DNA from: Rotaria socialis
Taxonomy: Eukaryota > Rotifera > Eurotatoria > Philodinida > Philodinidae
Length of the DNA: 64,000 bases
Direction of reading: 5' to 3'
Assembly (NCBI GenBank): GCA_905331475.1
Contig: CAJNYU010000224.1
Coordinates: 1-64,000, forward strand
Below are positions 59,400 to 64,000 of the stretch, piece after piece; the stretch's first letter is position 1; the number at the start of each line of letters is the position of its first letter. The notes beneath the pieces were generated by a model. The model had not been told where the DNA came from. It worked only from the letters and a program-made list of their open reading frames with translations, and did not search any database. The position numbers were made by a program, and so were the translations under genes.

Positions 59400-60614
59400 C
59401 GCACGTGCTTATAAAAAATATTGCGCAATGGACAAATGATTTATTGGCTGATGACAAGAAAGCGCTTGTTCTTCAGTGGTTATTTCCAAATACGCTGCAT
59501 GAATGCTTCTTTTAAAACTGAGTGGAATGATAAGATTTATATACATTTTGAATCAACATAAAATGAGGAACAAAGTGTGATGTATGTATTTTTCTGGCAC
59601 TGTGTAGAAAATGAATAGGTGACGCTAGCTGTTTTTCTATGATAGGGAGTTACTATAGGTATGATATGGTTGTATGAATACCATTTTATCGGCCTCCTTG
59701 CTATTACTGCTTATAGTCACTTAATTTCAGCAGAACCAATGAAACGAAGAACACATGATATCGCTAGTGAATGACACAAAGAAACTTTAAAAAAGTAGAA
59801 GTGCCAGAACGAAAACATTATAAAAAAAATATTGTAGGTTATGCCTAATTTTTGTGTGTAATTATTTTTTCATTTTTCCCAGATTTAAAAGTCAACTACA
59901 CAAGTGTATAAATGAATTCATTTTTAGAAATAATACAATGATTTATTCACATTCATCAGTAGACCATAAGGTTTAATAGAAGAGGAAAGAAATGAATATG
60001 CACAAGACATTCTAATGACATCTACAAGTATAGTATTGGACTGTTTATTTTATCTATGACAATTATCCCCTGCACGTGAATGAATCATGCCAGGTCAAGT
60101 AGTCATCATGTGCGGCTTCATTAGTGGAAATAATTGCTTAAGTTTATCGTCCACGCCCTTGAGAGCGTAATATACCGTTTCAATTTGCGTCTAGGCCTTA
60201 GTTTTATCAATTCAATTCACCGCATGCCCACGAAATGAACCTAGATGGATTGTTTCGCGACATAAAGTATTTGGATTATGAGTTGTTGGTTATATCCGCT
60301 ATGCTAAAGGGCTTATTAAAAATCATAGTCTCAAACCTTCTCTTTCACGTTCAAATAAACGAATGACCTAATCTTTTCTTAATATCGTTTCGATGATACT
60401 ACTATTCCAAGATTTATTTTTGCCAATAAGATACACAAGTATCAAGCGTTGTTTTCCTCTAAATTTACTGTTGGCTACCATGACATAATTCACCATTATT
60501 GGATTGCAAATTTATGATCAAATGCTTATTTCTCTCTGAAAACACACATCTGTGTTTGAATTATACATTATTTAAAAGTACAAAGTATCGGCATATTTAA
60601 ATTTCAATTCTTTT
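59400..60614. other. Intergenic, no gene recognised
   Basis: AT-rich spacer of 1.2 kb with no supported feature. Confidence 0.4.
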
Positions 60615-61227
60615 CTCTAGTGAAACATCCTGTAAGCAAGATCTGGAAATCTTGGGATCGGTAAGTAAGATCTTATCAAGATCTTAAAAAGATAATTGGT
60701 ATGTTCATATCTTGGTTGTATCAAATAAATCTGTACCTAAGATCTTGGCAAAATCATGGAAAAGATATCGCTTACTATTATCTTCTCAAAAGATCTTGAG
60801 TAAAAGAGAAAACGACATCATTAGTGTATTTTCATGCTCTCTAGTCATTCACCATTTTTTTATGCACACCCAGCTGTATATAAACAACATGATTGAACAC
60901 ACAAAACAGAAATTTTCAACATAATTATTTTTCTAAACTATTTCTCGAGCAATGATTATTCGAAAAAATGCTGATCTCAATCAGTGATCGAGAGAGGACT
61001 ATCCTAAAGTGGTCTGACGGAGATCGGGCTAACTTAAAGTCAGTCAGATCCTAACATCTGACTTGCTTGAGCTATTTAGGACAAGAATAATTAAAATAAA
61101 AATAAATTGAAAAAATATAAAAATATGCTTTTACAGAAAAACGCAAAACCTGCGTTGTATGATAGGTTCGAACAATGCTTTCAGAATGCGCTACCCAAGA
61201 TCTTGCTTACAAGATATTCGATTAGGG
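60615..61227. mobile_element. GATCTT-rich TIR element, copy 2
   Basis: Collinear with 45496-46170: CATCCTGTAAGCAAGATCTGG at the left and AGATCTTGCTTACAAGATAT then TCGATTAGGG at the right. Strong similarity over about the first 450 bp; the right interior is shorter. Repeated AAGATCTT motifs. No coding capacity. Confidence 0.6.
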
Positions 61228-61367
61228 TTATCTTAATTATGCACATTACTATCTAATATGAGTTTATTCAAAAAGAGTATATTGATTTGAAATTCCGATA
61301 AAGTTCTCTTTGTGATTTATCTAATATTTTTTCTCATTAGTTAGGATTTGACAATAATTAAAAGAAA

Positions 61368-61725
61368 ATGCGATTGATTGATTGTTTCGTATTGGCTATA
61401 GCTATATCAGTAGTATTATCAATTGATCTTCTTCAAGTTTCAGCTTGTCTTTCAGGAAGTTTAATTTCATGTGCTGGCTTGGGAGGCATCCATTTGTTGG
61501 ATGTAATACACAAGAAGGCAGAGCGAATGCTGCTGATGGTGCTATTAAGGACCGGATCAGTCAAGAAACGAATGTAGGTATATTCATTTCAGCAGATCAA
61601 TTTGGAAAAGGTAACCAAATATTTTTCCCATGTTTGTCACAATCATGTCATAATAAATATTTTGAAAACAACAATAGACACAAACATTCGACAGGCTATA
61701 TAACAAAAGCGACTAGAAGCAACTG
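61368..61725 (+). pseudogene. Small secreted Cys peptide, apparently frameshifted
   Basis: ATG at 61368 begins a clear signal peptide (MRLIDCFVLAIAISVVLS..VSA) followed by CLSGSLISCAGLGGIH. That frame then degenerates to a stop at 61575-61577 (69 aa). The alternative frame resumes sensible sequence at exactly that point (FVGCNTQEGRANAADGAIKDRISQETN..SADQFGKGNQ). A missing base near 61493 would explain this. It may be a decayed member of a secreted family, or a functional 69-aa peptide. Family not recognised. Confidence 0.4.
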
Positions 61726-62007
61726 AAGTTGATGATATTAAGAGCCAGATTCACTTATAGTTTCTCAATAAATGGTGTCATCATCATCACGATATATAGT
61801 ATTAGAGTAACTATAAACACCTTTGCCATCAGGTATCACTCTATTGGTTTCTAAACTACTTATGAATATTAAATATAGTCATGAAAAATAAAAAACTGTC
61901 TAATGACAATCTCTAACGAAGATCAAAATATTCAAAAAGATTGCATTGAAATTATTTTTCATCTTTGTAAAACACACCTATCCACTACATTAATTTCGAA
62001 TCATGCG

Positions 62008-62832
62008 TCATGTTTTTCGAATAAATGTTTCATTCTTTGGCATAAAAGTGGCCACAACTGCATGATGATCAGTCGCACCATGAGTATCTACAATGAAACA
62101 CTCTGTCAATACCCATTCATCGTCAGGTAATGGATGCAAGAAGATATAATCAATACGAGTGTTGTGTGCACATGTTGTGATGTTTTCATCTTTTAATGTC
62201 AGATTTATCTGCCGAAAAGCATCTTGATAACACCAGGTATCGACCACTTGTTTGGTAAGTTCGAATCTAGGTGGTTCCCATCTAATTTTTTCACGTTTTC
62301 CAACAACGTTTTCATGGAAATATGTGTCGGAATAATCATCTCTTGTCAACGCATTCATATCACCGAGGAGTATATTTATATTGTAAGAAAGAGGAGAAAA
62401 AGCATTGATTTGTTTCAATCGTTCATCTTCATCAAGATGATCAAGATGTGTCACAGCAAACGTTCGATTTTGTACGAAAGGATGATCACCACCCAAACGA
62501 CAACGAAGCATTGCACGATCACCTCCTTTGCCGCTGGTCATAATTTTTTGATTAAAGTAATCAAGAATTGGATGACTAGAACCTATTGCATTTCCGTATC
62601 TTGTTCCATGGGATGCACCAAAAACTGTGTGAGTTAATGATAGATCATTACACATAAGTATCCAATCATCATCGTTAATGACTTCTTGTACAGCGAGCAC
62701 ATCCAGATTATATGGAGCAAGAATCGACACTAATTCTTTTGCATTACGTTTTAACGTTTTTGGATGAATAAATGAATGGACATTAATTGTACCTATACGA
62801 AACGATGTCATCGTAGCTGGAGAATGTGCCAT
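62008..62832 (-). CDS. Endonuclease/exonuclease/phosphatase (EEP) family protein
   Basis: Intronless 274-aa protein from ATG at 62832, the length of a bare EEP domain. Catalytic positions are kept: Asn17 (INVHS), Glu50 (AVQEV), His129 and Asp131 (VTHLDH), Asp158/Asn160 (GDMN), Asp218 (RIDYIF), Asp255-His256 (TDHHAV). The family includes DNase I-like nucleases, AP endonucleases, deadenylases and phosphatases with Mg2+-dependent phosphodiester or phosphomonoester hydrolysis. The sequence does not show which substrate applies. No signal peptide is seen, so a cytosolic or nuclear protein is likely. Lack of introns in an intron-rich neighbourhood could mean a retrocopy or transfer from another source. 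Confidence 0.85.
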   Translation of the reverse strand: MAHSPATMTSFRIGTINVHSFIHPKTLKRNAKELVSILAPYNLDVLAVQEVINDDDWILMCNDLSLTHTVFGASHGTRYGNAIGSSHPILDYFNQKIMTSGKGGDRAMLRCRLGGDHPFVQNRTFAVTHLDHLDEDERLKQINAFSPLSYNINILLGDMNALTRDDYSDTYFHENVVGKREKIRWEPPRFELTKQVVDTWCYQDAFRQINLTLKDENITTCAHNTRIDYIFLHPLPDDEWVLTECFIVDTHGATDHHAVVATFMPKNETFIRKT

Positions 62833-63520
62833 TTATAATTACAAAAATTGTTTTGTCAGTCTTTTAACATGAATGCCATAATCAATTTTGCAAGTGCACA
62901 AATTTTCAAATACTATGCGTCATTCTTACACGTGCCCACTGCCACGACTACACTATTTTGCTTTCTTCTTAACTTTTCTTCTCTTTTTATGCCAACATGA
63001 AGGTTGTACAAGTCAATAGTGGAGGTAATGGTAAGCACGAGTTTCGCCATTTTGTCCTATCTGCATGAAAATAATGGCGATCTTATTCAATGCATTCCTG
63101 TTTTTATGCATAATTTTTTTTAAAACTAATTATTATTTTCAGAATCGAGAAGTTGTGAATGTTTATATGAGCCACAAGCATTTCAGAATCCATCTTATAC
63201 CAAACAAAAAATAGATTTCAACATTAAATTACGCAAGTTATAGGCGGTAGTATCAAACTAGATGCAATGCCCCTCTGTTGATGCGTAATTCTTGATTCAT
63301 TCGAATAAAAAAAGAAAGTCTCCCGAAATTTTACAGTTCTATCTACTATCTCCTAGTCCATGATACCTTGAAAATAGTTTTGCACGAAAAGTATCAGTTC
63401 GAAAACTCTTTGTAACGTCTTATCTTCTTCTACGTAGCTGTAGTAAAAGAGTTTTGAACTCTAACAAAACACAGAATATGAAAAAGTTCTTCAGACCTTC
63501 ATCTTTTCTAGAGATTCGTA
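62833..63520. other. Intergenic, no gene recognised
   Basis: Spacer between the EEP gene and the receptor 3' end. No supported feature. Confidence 0.4.
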
Positions 63521-64000
63521 TTAAGAAGAAGGATTAGAGTATCTTGTAGGTAAATTATTTTTTTGAGGTTCGGTATAGCGTCGAGTTGTTAACATATAGA
63601 AATAGTTTTTAATTGTCGAACGTTTGCTCCAAATGAATGGTAATAATGCAACAGCAGTGATAATGCCAAAGATGAGAAATAAACCAGCCATGGATTCAAT
63701 TCGCATAGAACTCAGCATTTCACTTTGATTGTCACAATTGGATGTTTGAAACCATTTCTTTCTCAACATATCCAAGTGGCCTAGCTCTCTTAGCGCCAAG
63801 ATGTTCATATCTAACTCTTGTCCATAAAGCCAATTCTTCGACATAGCAATACCAAACAGAGTTTCATCAAAAGTTTCCCCCACCACAGTTAAATTACAAT
63901 AGACATGATGAGTTACATAATCTGCAATTCCACTATCTAAAATAGTTGCATCAATAGTTCCGTTGAATAGACTATTTAAAATCTGTTGCCGGGATGTTGC
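63521..64000 (-). CDS. Ionotropic glutamate receptor, C-terminal part
   Basis: The minus-strand frame is open from the window edge (64000) to a TAG at 63521-63523, 159 codons visible. It covers the end of the second ligand-binding lobe (FNGTIDATILDSGIADYV, GETFDETLFGIAMSKNW, LGHLDMLRKKWF), two Cys, then the last transmembrane helix (MAGLFLIFGIITAVALLPF) and a short basic tail. This is the standard C-terminus of iGluR/PBP2e channels, a family expanded in rotifers. The pore and N-terminal domain lie outside the window. No disruption is seen. Confidence 0.85.
   Translation of the reverse strand, partial: ATSRQQILNSLFNGTIDATILDSGIADYVTHHVYCNLTVVGETFDETLFGIAMSKNWLYGQELDMNILALRELGHLDMLRKKWFQTSNCDNQSEMLSSMRIESMAGLFLIFGIITAVALLPFIWSKRSTIKNYFYMLTTRRYTEPQKNNLPTRYSNPSS

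Noticed and set aside
62224..62637. Plus-strand ORF of 137 codons
   Set aside because: Antisense shadow of the intact EEP gene.

Overview
The window reads as nuclear DNA of a bdelloid rotifer (Rotaria/Adineta-like). The genes have many spliceosomal introns, mostly about 50-80 nt with GT..AG ends and long AT-rich spacers. The accessory families are ones known to be expanded in bdelloids: F-box/LRR proteins, mono-ADP-ribosyltransferase (ART) proteins with or without TPR repeats, an EGF/7TM-like pseudogene, an ionotropic glutamate receptor and an EEP nuclease. The species assignment is inference; the family content and intron structure are read directly.

Layout. 1-1715: 3' part of an LRR-like gene. 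3203-3526: small TIR element. 3.54-4.77 kb (minus): decayed VPS45 (Sec1/Munc18 family) pseudogene. 5.46-9.52 kb (plus): a 124-aa gene that only appears once four exons are joined across introns of 2.06 and 1.49 kb, the second holding a CG-rich TIR element. 9.6-13.1 kb: gene-poor, with short telomere-like hairpins. 13.11-23.62 kb (plus): complete neurobeachin/LRBA orthologue, about 38 exons and 2493 aa. 24.21-25.73 kb (plus): complete UDP-glucose 4-epimerase (GALE), 9 exons, 349 aa.

26-50 kb is accessory in character: an ART-TPR gene (minus), an EGF/7TM-like pseudogene (minus), a minus-strand gene remnant beside a hAT-like MITE, a duplicated pair of small ART genes (34.0 and 41.2 kb), a tetraspan membrane protein (minus), an F-box gene with nine LRRs each in its own 84-nt exon (43.55-45.30 kb), a second ART-TPR gene (47.2-49.4 kb) and a frameshifted CxxCxGxG zinc-finger gene. 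50.7-58.6 kb is repeat-derived: an 892-bp AT-rich hAT-like element, a large foldback, and a roughly 5.6-kb degraded Mutator-like (MULE) transposon with long TIRs. 58.6-64 kb holds the intact zinc-finger paralogue, a second GATCTT-rich TIR element, a frameshifted secreted peptide, an intronless EEP nuclease (minus) and the 3' end of an ionotropic glutamate receptor (minus, runs off the window).

Two patterns stand out. First, three ART-type loci of two architectures lie among LRR genes and transposons, which resembles a fast-evolving accessory island beside a conserved NBEA-GALE block. Second, several unrelated short TIR elements share one design: the interior is built from one short motif repeated in both orientations. 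Telomere-like (TGTGGG) inverted pairs are also scattered through the spacers. Gene functions come from family recognition by eye; no searches were run.
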